From positions 2,535,097 to 2,599,096 of the forward strand of contig JAQFVV010000151.1 of the NCBI GenBank assembly GCA_028023455.1: a stretch of 64,000 nucleotides of DNA, in the 5' to 3' direction. Of the stretch, positions 11,125 through 23,103 are shown piece by piece. The DNA is from Epiperipatus broadwayi. Lineage: Eukaryota; Onychophora; Udeonychophora; Euonychophora; Peripatidae. The notes beneath the pieces are model-generated. The model did no database searches. It saw only the letters and a program-made list of their open reading frames with translations, and was not told the origin of the DNA. Position 1 is the stretch's first letter. Each line of letters starts with the position of its first letter. The position numbers and the translations under genes are program-made.

Positions 11125-12090
11125 ATAACTTTTTAGAAAATATTCTTTTTGATTTCATCTTATTGATGGAAACCATTGCAGAGCATAAGAATCATGAATT
11201 TCTTGGATAAGATATGTTTGGAATTGATTAAAAGGTAATGATATTTCCTGCTGGCAGAATGATAAAATGAAATTTATCATGGGCCTTCTAGTGTGGCAAT
11301 TAGTTTTAAAATGTTGTGAGAACAGTTGACCACAATCTTAAACGATGTTATAGAAAGAACAAATGAGAATCTAAAGAGGCAGAAGTTTAGCACCAAATAA
11401 TGACAAATCATCAAATTCATCAACTCAAACCATATGATAAAACAAGAGCAGCTATCCACTCCAGTATCACTTACTGGTCTGCAGATAGGGATTTAAATAT
11501 TAAAGATAATGCTTTTATATGCATCTGATAATCACTGATTATTAAGTTTATACTTATATGATACCAAATCAATCAGCACAATAATTTACAAGAAAGGCTT
11601 GAAATAGACCGGTGGACATTTTTTTCTTAACACAATCTTCCTAGATATTATAGAGCACAGCTTTCAATCTTAAACTTTTGGCTAAACATATTTCTCTTAT
11701 TAAAAACAAACAAACACAAAACAAAAATAACTTTTTAGCACTACATACAGTCATATAAAATATGTTTTCCGATGAGCTTGACTGTGATAAGTGGAAAGTT
11801 TTTGTTTTGTTTTTCCTTGGTATATCTAGCTTCCAGTATAATTTTAAAAAAATTTTTTTTTGTAAATTCATGCGTTTTCAAAATTTATAATTAAAATTTG
11901 CCAACAGTTGTTTAAAAAGCTAAGAGACATTAGCAAACTCATACAATAACTTTCCTGCATGATACAAACTTTTTTTCCCTCAATAGTATGTAGATTACAA
12001 GTTTACTACACTCATTGCCATTTTTCATCTGTTTTCAATTGTTTATGTATAAATATATGTGAAAAAGTGCTATGAGTTCAAGTACTTTCA
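11125..12090. other. AT-rich stretch, no gene
   Basis: ORFs of 60-76 codons here are Phe/Leu/Ile-rich with no motif. Confidence 0.4.
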
Positions 12091-12094
12091 GTCA

Positions 12095-12385
12095 TATATG
12101 TATAGTTTGAAGCCTGTCCATTAAAATATGAAGATTGGCTATCTTAATATAAAGCTGAGAACTGGTTATATATATGTATGAGGATAGTAATCTAGACCAA
12201 CTGATGATTGCTGGTTTAGCATGAAATACATATATTGATGATTATTTATCTTTTCAACATGTGTGTGATCAGGTGGGTCAGCAATATGAGATGGCACTGA
12301 GAGTAGTGGGTCGTGTGAAAGTCTGAGTTCGAATCCCACCTATATTACATATATAAATGCAGGTTTAAGCCTGTACAATGTATTA
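12095..12385 (+). repeat. Family F copy, plus orientation
   Basis: The body (GAAGCCTGTCCATTAAAATA) precedes the ribozyme, which is followed by TCAACATGTGTGTGATCAGG and a tRNA-like end with the B-box GAGTTCGAATCCC. It is the first of three F copies in alternating orientation. Confidence 0.8.
12187..12250 (+). ncRNA. Hammerhead ribozyme, family F
   Basis: CTGATGA is at 12201-12207. Stem II TGCT/AGCA has a T-T mismatch at the first pair. GAAA follows, then stem III ATA-CA-TAT and cleavage base A. Stem I pairs ACCAA with TTGAT imperfectly and then GTAATC with GATTAT. It is probably weak because of the stem I and 10.1 changes. Confidence 0.7.
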
Positions 12386-12594
12386 ATTTCTTATTTTAAA
12401 AAATCATATGCAAACACCTTTTATTTCTGAAAATATATTTAAAAAACCTATACATTACTAAACTGTACCCATGCCTTTTCTCATCCTAATAGAATAAAAG
12501 AATGTAATGCAGTTGATAATTAAAATTGTTTTAAATAATATTTACATATATGAGTTATCAGCAACCGATAAAATTTACCTACATTGTTTATGCC

Positions 12595-12965
12595 GTCTCA
12601 TATTGCTGACCCACCTGATCATACACATGTTGAAAAGATAAATAATCACCAATATACGTATTTCATGCTAAACCAGCACTCATCAGTTGGTCCAGATTTC
12701 TATCTCCACACATATATACAATCAGTGCTCAGCTTTATATTAAGATAGCCAATCTTCATGCTTTAATGGACAGACTTCAAACTACTCCAACCCACAACTC
12801 TTCAGCCATCCATTTCATTAAAAACCTGATGATGGAATGTTCAAAGCCCACGTTAGTGACAAGGTTGTCATCCTATCCATGTTGACGTTAGTCATTCTGA
12901 CCCCTCATGTACTGGAGAATAATCCATTTACATACATATGTGAGGAATGGGCAGACCTTTAACAC
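12595..12965 (-). repeat. Family F copy, minus orientation, long body
   Basis: Inverted relative to the copies on each side. Includes the whole F body after the ribozyme region: GCTCAGCTTTATATTAAGAT, CTACTCCAACCCACAACTC, CTGATGATGGAATG, and TGTTGACGTTAGTCATTCTG. It ends near GAGGAATGGGCAGACC. Confidence 0.75.
12642..12703 (-). ncRNA. Hammerhead ribozyme, family F
   Basis: On the minus strand, CTGATGA is the complement of 12680-12686. Stem II pairs GTGCT with AGCAT (one G-U). GAAA follows, then stem III ATA-CG-TAT, cleavage base A, and stem I ACCAA/TTGGT with a distal AATC/GATT. All the usual conserved core bases are present. The CG loop in stem III, against CA in the 14638 copy, leaves the pairing intact. 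Confidence 0.8.
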
Positions 12966-12969
12966 ACTA

Positions 12970-13185
12970 TGTTTGTATATATGTGTGAAGATAGTAATCT
13001 GGACCAACTAATGATTGCTGGTTTAGCATAAAATACTTATATTGGTGATTATTTATCTTTTCAACATGTGTATGATCAGGTGGGTCAGCAATATGAGATG
13101 GCATGGAGAGTTGAGTGTCGTGTGAAAGTCTGAGTTCGAATCCCCTATATGTGCAAGTGTGTGTAAGCCTGTACAGTGTATTAAA
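12970..13185 (+). repeat. Family F copy, hammerhead core mutated
   Basis: Third copy of the cluster. The core at 13008-13014 is CTAATGA (invariant G5 changed to A), and GAAA has become AAAA, so it should not cleave. The tRNA-like end with AGTTCGAATCCCC is intact at about 13130. Confidence 0.75.
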
Positions 13186-13189
13186 TTAC

Positions 13190-14490
13190 GTATCTACATT
13201 GTTTATAAAAATGTGTTACAATAGTCATTTTTACTTGTTGTTGACAACTCATGTACTTTTATGTCAAGTAAATATTATTTAAATATATTTTAATTATGAA
13301 CTACATTTCATTTTTTTATTCTACTAAGCTAACTTACAATATCAGTATCATCCATATTTTCCAATCCCTCCTTTTAACATTTATTAGTTTACCTAAATTT
13401 ATATATATATATATTACAAATTACCAAAGTTTTAAAAACAATTAAGTACCGTAAAAAAAAATTTACAGTCTATAAAATTCTATGCAAAAAGAAGAGGAAA
13501 ATTATTAAAGATTCATCTAGATTAGTGCAATACTTGTTGAATCATAAAGTCACAAACACACACACAAACAAACTTTCTCATTTATAAATTAGTATAAGTA
13601 ACAGAAACTAAAAAATGGATAATTGTATGACTTCATACAGATGTATGTTTTATTTCTAAATTACCACATACTGGTAGACATTTTATTTAATGAAATAAAT
13701 ATAAAGGATTTGAACTCAGTACGAGAAATATATATATCTGCCACATTAATCATTGTTTATGTAGCAGTAGAAAAATGCTATTAAATATTTATTAAATATA
13801 GAGATCATGAATTTAATTCTCAATTAATGATTAGGATAATAATGATTAAACCAGATTTTCTCAATCTGGAAAGATCACATTGAATAAACCTAAAAAAAAA
13901 AATTCCTGAAGCATCATCAGTTTACAAACACTTTAAGGATTGGATTAAGAATTGCTTCCCCTAAAAGCTACATTTATAATTGGGGTATACCATACAGCTT
14001 CATTGAGTATCATTTCTGTTTACAGAAGATTTGCAACTCTCCATGCTGCAGCATAAGCACATTCAGGAACATAAATAAACTATTTAAGCACACAACGAAA
14101 ATGAGACAAGAATCAGATAAGTACACCTTACACTAAGTTTAGTTTTGAATAACAAAAACAATTCGATTAATTAAAATTTATTCATATAGACAAATAAATA
14201 TAATAAAAGCGTAACCTTGATTTCAGAAAAATATTTGCTCATTCTTTTGAACTAAAGATGGGGGAGGGGGGAGACTAAGTTATAAAAGGTTGCAATATTT
14301 AACTTTCATTAAATAATTTGACTTGCTACATCTGATTAGCATTCTTCATACAGCAACAACTATCATATATATATATACAGTTCATCATAATTCAAAGAAG
14401 CCTAAAATTCGCTCATAATCCCCTTCCCCCTTCAAATAAATTATAAAAATATACATATACAAGTTCCAATAAATCAAATTAATATATACG
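13190..14490. other. AT-rich stretch, no gene
   Basis: Holds short (AT)n and (CA)n runs only. I see no coding sequence or named repeat. Confidence 0.4.
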
Positions 14491-14851
14491 TATATAATAA
14501 TTTAAATATAAATATAGGGGATTTGAACTCAGACTTTCAAGCCCCTTCACTATCCACACTATCTGTTATTACTGATACACATGACCACACACATGCAGAA
14601 AAGATAAATAATCACCGATATATATGTATGGGAGATGGTAATCTGGACCAACTGATGAGTGCTAGTTTAGCACGAAATACATATATTGGTGATTATTTAT
14701 CTTTTCTGCATGTGTGGGGTCATGTCTATCAGTAGTATGAGATAGTGTTGATAGTAAAGGGGCTTGAAAGTCTGGGTTCAAATCCCCTATATTTACAATT
14801 AGGCTCCAGGTATAAGAGTGCCTGGTATTTCAAATCTTATATAATAATTTA
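14491..14851. mobile_element. Palindromic family F retroposon with 14-bp target duplication
   Basis: TATATAATAATTTA occurs at 14491-14504 and 14838-14851 and bounds a 333-bp insert. The insert is a near-perfect palindrome. The left arm (about 14512-14625) is the reverse complement of the right (about 14682-14800). Each end carries a tRNA-like piece with a B-box-like GGGTTCAAATCCC facing outward. A complete hammerhead lies at the centre. A 14-bp duplication fits target-primed reverse transcription, not a cut-and-paste MITE. Confidence 0.8.
14638..14696 (+). ncRNA. Hammerhead ribozyme, type I, best family F example
   Basis: Self-cleaving RNA fold. Stem I strand GTAATC (14638-14643), three-base bulge, and ACCAA (14647-14651). 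Core CTGATGA 14652-14658. Stem II GTGCT/AGCAC (14659-14663 and 14669-14673) with G10.1-C11.1. GAAA 14674-14677. Stem III ATA-CA-TAT (14677-14684). Cleavage base A at 14685. The return strand of stem I is TTGGT (14686-14690), then GATTAT (14691-14696). Every conserved hammerhead core base is present, and all three stems pair. Cleavage would fall between 14685 and 14686. Activity is inferred, not shown. Confidence 0.88.
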
Positions 14852-16027
14852 CAAGATAATAAGATTAAAATGGATAATAAAAATATTTTTTACAAGTATT
14901 GTAAAAAAACAAATTCAGGCACAAGTATTGTTACAATTATATATATAATACATGTATTAAAAAAATTATATATATATATAAAATATTCTGGATTTAATAA
15001 TTAGTAAGTGAACATGTACTTTGTTGTAAAGACACAAATATTGCATGCATAAGTGGAATAGGATTCATTATAAATAAAAAGTGGAAAAACAATGTTATAA
15101 AGACTGATGGTATATCATACAAAGAGGCAAGACTAATTATTCAACTCGATGGATAATATCAAATGCAGATAATTCAGATTTATGCCCCCAATGAATTGAT
15201 TTTTATATGCAACATGCTTTTGATCAGACCAAACAACATTTTAAGATTATCATGAGAAACTTTAATATTAAAATTAGTAAATGATTGAAAGATGAAAGTC
15301 CTGTGGATAAATTTGGTTATGGTGATAGAAATAAGAGAGGACACATACTTGTGGAGTTCAGAGAAAAAGAAAAATTATATATTATGATATTTTTTTTCAT
15401 TGAGAAAAATACTAAATGGAAATGGATGCATCTAAATAAAGATGCAGGAGGATTGGATTATATTTTGACTATCAGAAAACAGGTATTTAAGCCTTATAAT
15501 GTTTTTAATAAATTCAACACAGGAAGTAATAATCATTGATTAGTCAGATATAAGTAAGGTACATATTAATGCAAAACTAATGAGATGAAAGTTGATATAA
15601 GCAATTGATATTCCTAATCTCCAAAAACACTCCAATGAATTTAAATTAGAATTTGAAGATGGGACAGATTTGAATTAAATCAATAAGAAAATAATTGTTA
15701 TACTAGTCAGAATGCAACAAAGATAAAAAAGAATATGAAAAATATATTTAAAAATCCATTAAAAAGAACTGAGTATTTAGAGTTTGTAAAATGATAGAAA
15801 AGAGAGTTAACAATGGTATAAAAATATAATTGTGAATTGGCAAGGAAATTTATAAAAAAAAATAAAAGTCTCAAAAATATTAAACAACATTTTGGTATTA
15901 GAAGTAAAGTTATTTCAGCAACAAGAAGGAAAGATGCAATTATTATTTTTAAAAAAGGCGTAACATCATGAAATATGTTAAACAGTTTTATAAAAAATTA
16001 TATAGTAATATAAAGTATCCCCTATAG

Positions 16028-16351
16028 TTATAACATCTTTATGAAGCATTACAACTTTATCTTTTTTATTGCATTGCCAAATCCATATAATATTAATATC
16101 ATCTATATTCTTTATTACTTTTTACAATGCTTTTTTACAATCCACTACTGACAGTTTCAATTGCCCCAGCAATCTTCTTCAGAACCTCTACTTATATTTC
16201 CAAGATTTATAAATATAAACAGAAGTTTTGAAGATTTGTAAATATAAATAGAAGTTCTGAAGAAGATTACTGGGGCAATTGAAACTGTCAATAGTGGATT
16301 GTAAAAAAGCACTGTAAAAAGTAATAAAGAATATAGATATTATAACATCTT
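16028..16351. mobile_element. Hairpin element inserted in the LINE, 12-bp target duplication
   Basis: TTATAACATCTT occurs at 16028-16039 and 16340-16351. Removing the 312 bp between rejoins the RT frame as PIVITSSELG. The insert is an inverted repeat (arms about 16100-16190 and 16250-16338). Each arm holds CTGAAGA, a pairing TTGC/GCAA segment and GAAAC (plus arm 16257-16285, minus arm around 16176-16182), so a hammerhead-like core is present. Stem III and stem I are weak. Confidence 0.75.
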
Positions 16352-16830
16352 CTGAATTGGGAACATTTTAAATGAGGAAGTGAGATATGCAATTAAATCT
16401 TATGGAGTAAAGCCAGGAAATGATGGAATTATTATTAATATTTTAAAAAAGCAGGTGAAAAATAGAAAAATTATTGGGCAAAATTATATACTATATATCT
16501 AAATGGTAAAGGTGTAACAGATGTTTGGAAGAATACAATAGTAATATTGATAATTAAGAAAGATGATAAAGAAGCTATTAAAAATTACAGACCTATCAGA
16601 CTTCTGTCAATTTTATACAAAAATCTTTATCAAGATAATTACAATTCACCTACAGCAAATTTTGGATTCTGATCAATCAAAAAAAACAAGCTGGATTTAA
16701 AAATGATTTTAATATAATGAAGTATTGAGAGAAGTTACAAAACAGCCCATTTGTAGATTGTGAAAAAGCAATTGTTTCTATAAAAATTTCTACAGTCTCA
16801 TCAAAATATTGTCCCAGGATATTGTTATAT

Positions 16831-16930
<100 letters not shown>

Positions 16931-17899
16931 GCAACAGCACCAACAAAATTATATGCCAATAAGAAGATTAACATTAAGAAGGATATACAACAGGGCAATT
17001 CCATATCTCTAATATTTTTTATATGAGTTTATAATAAATATTCTATAGACTAAAAATGGGAAGCTAGGGGAGTAAAAATAAATGGAGATTATTTAAATCA
17101 TCTAGATTTTGCAGATGATAATAGTTGTTCTTTGCAAATAATGCTTTAGAGCTTCAGGAAATGTTACAATAGTTTTCAGATTAAAATAAGAAAGTTGGAC
17201 TAAAGGAAAAATTAAAAAACTAAAATAATGTTCGATTTATTTTCTGGAAAGAAGAAAATAAAGACTAAGAAGTTAACAACTACAAATACCTTGGTCAAAG
17301 TATGACTACAGATTGGAACGAAACATAATGGATGAATTTAATCATAGAATTAAACTTATATGGAGTGATTTGGGTAAAAATAATATTAAAAAGAAATATC
17401 TCTATGTGTTTGAAAGAACAATTTTAATAAATATGTTTTACCAGTTCTTACTTATGAATCTGAGACTTGGACACTTAATAGAAAAACAATAGAGATTTCA
17501 GACCACTCAATGAAGTATAGAAAGATGTATGTTAGGAGTAATAAGCAGAGATCGAAAATGAAATATATGAGTGAGAAAACAAACAGGTGTTACTGAGATC
17601 ATTGAAAGAACTAAGAGACTGAAATAGAGTTGGGCTGAACATATTGGTAGAAGAAATCACAATAAATGAACAGTTGCAATCTTAAAATTGATTCCAAGAG
17701 ATTGTAAAAGACTTAGAAAGAGACCACATGTGAGATGGATGGATGAAATATGTACATGTGCTAGAGTGATGTAGTGAAGAGAGATTAGAAATAAGAGAAA
17801 ATGAATTGATCTATTAGAAATAAGAGAAAATGAATTGATCTTGGAGAGATTTTCCTCCTGCAGTGGATTGGTAATGGTCAAAAATAATGATGATGACAA

Positions 17900-18020
17900 A
17901 AATTTCAGACCACCAATGCAGTATGGAGAGATTTGTGTTAAGAGTGCAAAGAAGAAATCCTAAACAAAATGCATGGATGAGAGAAAACCAGATATCATTG
18001 AAAGAATTATAAGATTGGAA
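17900..18020 (+). pseudogene. Second RTE 3' fragment, tandem to the first
   Basis: Starting at FRPPMQYGEI in one frame, this reproduces the stretch that in the intact copies reads TTQRSMERCMLG through ADLIENIKRLKW. It repeats sequence already present at 17500-17640, so it is a separate truncated insertion or a local duplication. Just before it, a 30-bp segment with TTAGAAATAAGAGAAAATGA is doubled at 17786 and 17815. Confidence 0.65.
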
Positions 18021-18137
18021 TTGAATTCCAACACCATGTCTAATCTCAGCTCTCCAATACATTCTACTCTCAGCCATATGAAACAATCAATATCACACTT
18101 ATGATAATCCTTATAACATAAATGGAGACTACTTCTG

Positions 18138-18269
18138 TCATGAAAACCATGTGGCCTTCATCAGATAGGGATTTTATGCACAAGCCTTCTGGCATCCATT
18201 GATTACTCTGGTTAGCACAAGGTGGCACTACTATATGGAGAGTTTTTGCCTGTTTTCATGAAAACCATG
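18138..18269. mobile_element. Truncated family A copy with 14-bp target duplication
   Basis: TCATGAAAACCATG is at 18138-18151 and 18256-18269. The 104-bp insert between keeps the GAGAGTTTTTGCCTGTTTT end and stops inside the ribozyme (CTTCATCAGATAGGG). Loss of one end with the other kept is what 5' truncation in retroposition gives, and suggests the GCCTGTTTT end is the 3' end. Confidence 0.85.
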
Positions 18270-18559
18270 CTTATCATAAAACACCCTTTTAAGAAATCTT
18301 GAATTATTAATTCATTTTTTAAGTATACACATGGTTATTATTAATAAACAATAACATTATTCTTAAATTTTTTTGATTGTTTGAAAGTTGTACTTTTGAT
18401 ATCCTGATAAGTAGGAATAAATATTGAAGATCAGAAGCGATTCCAGTATGCCTGAGTTCATTTCAAGCTTCTCTTTGGTGTAAATAACAGCTTTTAAGTT
18501 TATGAAATAGTTTTAAATACCGAGATGTTAATCTAAATTATGTTAAGGTATAGTAATAA

Positions 18560-18680
18560 TTGAATGACTTTATTACTCAGGAGTTCTTAAGAAATTCGAA
18601 CAGTGCCAGAACTGAAATCGATCTGGTCTTACTCTCCATTGTCTTACATTCTGTCCTGCATTAAATTATGTAGGTTGCAG
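18560..18680 (-). repeat. S2 SINE, minus strand
   Basis: The minus strand shows the S2 order: TGCAGGACAGAATGTAAGAC, then GAGAGTAAGACCAGATCGAT, then TGGCACTGTTCGAATTTC. Decayed. Confidence 0.45.
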
Positions 18681-18719
18681 GCAGATAAGCAATAATTAAA
18701 AAATAAACCGAATGATCAA

Positions 18720-18830
18720 TTGCTCAGAGAGGTCGTGAGACATTTGAGTATCAGAAGCCTTAGATTGAATTTCGATCTAGAATTCTTTGCCTCTATAATC
18801 TGTCATCACATTAAACCACAGAAAATATTG
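18720..18830 (-). repeat. S2 SINE, minus strand
   Basis: The minus strand reads TGTGGTTTAATGTGATGACA, then GATTATAGAGGCAAAG, then ATTCAATCTAAGGC with a B-box-like centre. Decayed. Confidence 0.4.
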
Positions 18831-18839
18831 TTAAGAAAA

Positions 18840-19855
18840 TAGAATTAAGATCTCATTTACTTTCAGATAACTTTACAAATAAAAGTTTTTATTCTCTACC
18901 TGGCCTCTCCCTCCCCTGCCTTTAAATACAATGAGTTTACATTATTATTGTGACAGAAACATATACAGTATTCACAATAATAATAATTTCGCAAATTTGT
19001 AACTTAGTGGTCGCATGCTCGACTCGAAAGCAGAAGATACCTATTCAAAAGAAAATTGAATAAGATAATCTTTCGGAATACTTTGCAATATTTGACAGTT
19101 TTTCAGAAAGTTACATTAGTATTTCCAATTATTAGAAATAGGAGATAGTAAAAATTATAGCGGAAGCAAATTACAACGACCGGAAGTTAGTTGTGGCCCA
19201 TGAAAAACGAATATTAGAAATCTGTTAGGATTTTTTTTTTTTTTGAAAAAGAGAGAATCAGAAATTTCATCAGAAAAATTTGTGTAATAAATAAGAAGTT
19301 GTGTACAATATATATAAAATGCATTTGTTTTTTAAAAAAACTTAAAACATCAAAAAGTTTAAATGATAATAATTAGAGGGAGGGACAACTATAATTTCAG
19401 CGGCAGCAATAAAGTCTCGGTATTTTAAAAGTTGAAAACTCATCAAGAGAACAATTAAACTTAATTAAAATCAGTGATAAATTTAAATTTATTGTTTTTA
19501 ACCATAACTATAAAATAATTTTATGTGATTTGGATGTCTGTGTGGTTGTTTTGAGTAATTTCTCTGAATTAAAAATGTAAACTTTTATCAAATTATTACG
19601 ATTGGATTAAAATTTTATTAGCTCTCAACTTTTTAAATTTTATATTAGAAAATCGAATGAGTTATATTTCAAACTACAAATGTAAGGAAAAGTAAACTAC
19701 TTATTAAAACAAGAAAAAACAGAATCATTATTAATATATATGCTAAGCCCTTTGACCGAAAATCAGATCGCCCAAGCAACATAAGTATCGCGACAAAGCG
19801 ATAACCTTTGATCATCATCAGTCATGTACTATTTTTGACACCCATTTTAATAAAC
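18840..19855. other. AT-rich stretch, no gene
   Basis: I see no frame with protein-like composition. A few purine-rich runs only. Confidence 0.35.
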
Positions 19856-19859
19856 TTTA

Positions 19860-20000
19860 TGTCCTGCGTGGAGTGATGCTGTGTTAGAGTGACAGACTAT
19901 GGAGTGCGATATTTATGGTTCACAGCCCAGCTGTTCCTGTGTTCCAACATCTTATAAAATCCCAAACAGTCATTGTTATCGGCTTCTCGAATAGTTTAAT
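19860..20000 (+). repeat. S2 SINE, plus strand
   Basis: GAGTGATGCTGTGTTAGAGT, then GACAGACTATGGAGTGCG, a B-box-like GGTTCACAGCCC and a GTTCCAACATCTTATAAAA tail. It follows the S2 order of A box, GACAGACT block and B box. Confidence 0.55.
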
Positions 20001-20099
20001 AGTAAGTATCCGATCTGCCATGCAATAGAACAGGCTTCAACTCTCTATTGGAAAGCCAGTATATATATATATTTTGCCTTACATGGTTCGCCATAAATT

Positions 20100-21050
20100 T
20101 TGGTGAATCTCATTCCACTAGATGCAAAATTATGCAATAATTTGTGTTGGGAAAAATATACAGATAAACATGGGTAATAACTATACCCAGAATGCCTCGT
20201 CAGCTCCTGCTCAAAGAGAGTTCATGAGGTCTCCCTCCCCCTTATTTCACCGTCTAATTAAAAATATTTAGATATCCAATTATTGATTGATGATTGGATA
20301 ACTAGGTAGGTTGGCTAGGGGTTAGATAATTGAAAAGATTTTCAAATTTTATTTATATTTAAATACCAAGTTAAGGGCATGAAAATTTGGTACATTTATT
20401 ATATCACATGGCCTATCACAATTACATATGCATGTGGGGATGTTCATATCTTTTTCAGATCACAATAGAATAACTACTGAGAAATTTTGTTCATTATTAT
20501 TCTACTATTGACCTGAGACTTAATAATATCATTATTCTACTAGTAAAAGTACTATTATAGAAATCTTCTTTTGAATGGCATTTTATGGGCCTAAGATTGT
20601 CCAGATTAAAACATCCTATTAATAGCTGGAACATTATAATACAATAAGTCCACTTTCACAAAGAATTGAATAAAGAACTTTTGCTCACCAGAAATATGCT
20701 CTTCCACTGAATCAGCTGTGGATTACAATACATAATAATATGTTTAAATAGTACTTGATGAAAGTACTTCAATCAATAGTTCAACTCAAAGTAGCAAAAA
20801 CTTGTCTTTGATTATATGTAATAATAATTGATATGACATAAACATTGTGCACCTTAATCATGTAATTCTGGATATTGCAATGATAGAATAAATTGTTTCG
20901 AGAAAGTGAGAGAGAGTGGTAAACTAACTATTACAAATAAGCACAGTACTGATTGTGTACACAGTACCCTACTGCCTATTTATATTATCTATCCTTGAGT
21001 AGAAAAGTTAACATCCATACATTTTCAGTAGCATATTCTTTTTACATCAT
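20100..21050. other. AT-rich stretch, no gene
   Basis: I see nothing recognisable. Confidence 0.35.
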
Positions 21051-21054
21051 CAAT

Positions 21055-21290
21055 TATGCCACTAAGTGTAAGCTTTAATAATCAATAGATGCCAGATGAT
21101 AATACTTAAAAAATCTCTATCCAGCACTGCTCTATCTAATAACCCCAGATTAGTTTCTAGTTTATGGTTTTGATCAGAGAGGAGCATCAAATCTGGGAGC
21201 AGTGATCCTGGTCCTTTTCATCTAATACACATTTTCTCTAGTAACCATCTTTTTCTTTATGCATTTTACTATTTAACTACCAGCCTAAAC
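21055..21290 (-). repeat. Family C copy with decayed hammerhead
   Basis: Shares the ribozyme segment of families A and B but has different flanks (AGTGTAAGCTTTAATAATCA). On the minus strand the core (about 21120-21190) reads CTGATCA ... GAAACTAATCTGGGGTTAT, so G8 and the cleavage triplet are altered. Confidence 0.65.
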
Positions 21291-21639
21291 TCCCAACACA
21301 TATGAATGTTTTAAATCTAAGCCAACTAGCTTCTATAGGATAGAAATTTATTAAGCATTACCATGTACATCTTTTGATTATTAAAATATATGACATAACC
21401 ATAATGAGAGAAAAGAATTTGCTACAGAACATTTTGTAAGATGGAGTCATGTAACATTTTAATGAACCATATATTTCCCACCATATAAGCTGTAGTGATG
21501 GAGTTGATATTGGATATACTGGAGTAATTATATATTGGATTATTTTCATAATCTAATATTAATTGTTAAACTAAAAAAAAAATCAAGCTTTATTTAAACT
21601 TCTCAAATACATTCACCTATCAGTACTAACATGCACATT

Positions 21640-22265
21640 ATTACATAATAATATGATGGTATTATTATCCTCTCTTCATCAAGTGTTGGTGGCCTGACCA
21701 TTGATAGTACTAGTATTATTCTCCTCTCCTCTCAAGTGTTGATGACCTGATTATTCTAGTACTAGCTTGAAAATTGAATCTGGGCTTTTAGATTCATATA
21801 TATTTTAAATTTAAGGTGACACTCTATCTATATAAGCTATTCTGTAAAAGAATTCCATGGTAGTATTATCAGACAGAATAGCCTAGTGGTTAGGCATCAT
21901 CTTAAATTCAATATACATGAATAAAAAGATCCAGATTCAATTTCTATGCATTGACCTTAGACAGAAAAGCCTATTTGATTAAAGTGTCATTTCAATATTT
22001 ATGAATTTAAGAATATACATTTGATTCCTATGCTATTGCTAACACTGGACTTTGACAGAATAGACTGGTTGGTTAGGCATCTTAAATTCAATACTCCCAA
22101 ATGTAAAGATCCAGGTTTAATTCCAATATTAGTACTGTCACTAGCCATTGACAGAATGGTTAGAGTGTCCCCTTAAATTCAGTATTCATAAATATAAATT
22201 TGATTCTCATTTTAGTGCTATCAGGTCAGCAATACCTGAGGAAGAGAATAATACCACTCAATACA
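21640..22265. repeat. S3 tRNA-derived SINE array, inverted
   Basis: On the plus strand, GACAGAATAGCCTAGTGGTT (an A-box region) at about 21875 and GGTTTAATTCC-type B boxes at about 21930 and 22115 recur up to three times. At 21650-21830 the same element lies inverted, with CTCAAGTGTTGATGACCTGA and AATTGAATCTGGGCTTTTAG. The outer ends AGTATTATTCTCCTCTC and its complement make a roughly 600-bp palindrome. Confidence 0.65.
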
Positions 22266-22269
22266 TTCT

Positions 22270-23100
22270 GTTATATATTAAACTGTGCACCATTAATCAT
22301 TAATAAAAAAGAGATAAAGAAAGGTGTTAATATAGTGTATGTTCTACATCTATATAGTACTTACCATTAAGTGAAAGAAAAACCAATAGATAAAAAGTAC
22401 ACGCATAACTACAAATGTTTATTAAATAAAATAAAGGAAAGGTAATCCACATCCAAAATGTATATAAAGTAAAAATAAACAAAATGTTACTATAAATATA
22501 CTTTTGTATCTATTAATCTATGATAAATGTGAATATTTTATTTTTTATTGACTCATTTTATGGTGTCAAGTTCCAGTTTTACAGATTACCATTTTTTGTG
22601 CTTTTTGAAATGTAATCGCAAATTAATGCTTTTATCTGCTGTTAATCATTTTGTTTTTGGAATTTAATTTCTTATGAAATTGTATTTGGCTTCACATCTT
22701 TTGCTTTAAATACCTAATGTCATGCCTACACTTTGCTTTCTTTTATTTAATGCATATTTTGGGTGTGAACTACCTTTTGCTTTATTTTATTTAATATACA
22801 TTTTTATTACAAAATATGTAGCCACACAGTCAAAAATAAATGTGAGCTTCTACATTTTATCAAATGGTTTTACTTTTGCTTGATGGTAAGTATTATGTAG
22901 ATCATACACTATATGAGGACCACAAAAAAAGTTAACTGTGAATAATTAAAAATATCTTTAGGAATTAAAAAAAAAATCTTTAAAAATAAAAATAGCAAAG
23001 ATAGATAGTTTTGATGTTACCAATATAAAATTTTTCATATCTCACTTTTTTTAAAGTTTGCAAGACTTAGAAAAAGCATGATATGCTTACAACCAATAAA
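22270..23100. other. AT-rich stretch, no gene
   Basis: I see no recognised repeat or coding frame. Confidence 0.35.
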
Positions 23101-23103
23101 TAC

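Noticed and set aside
12825-12860. CTGATGATGGAATGTTC (also at 58091) as another hammerhead core
   Set aside because: CTGATGA and a small hairpin are present, but AAAG stands where GAAA is required, and no stem I partner is seen.
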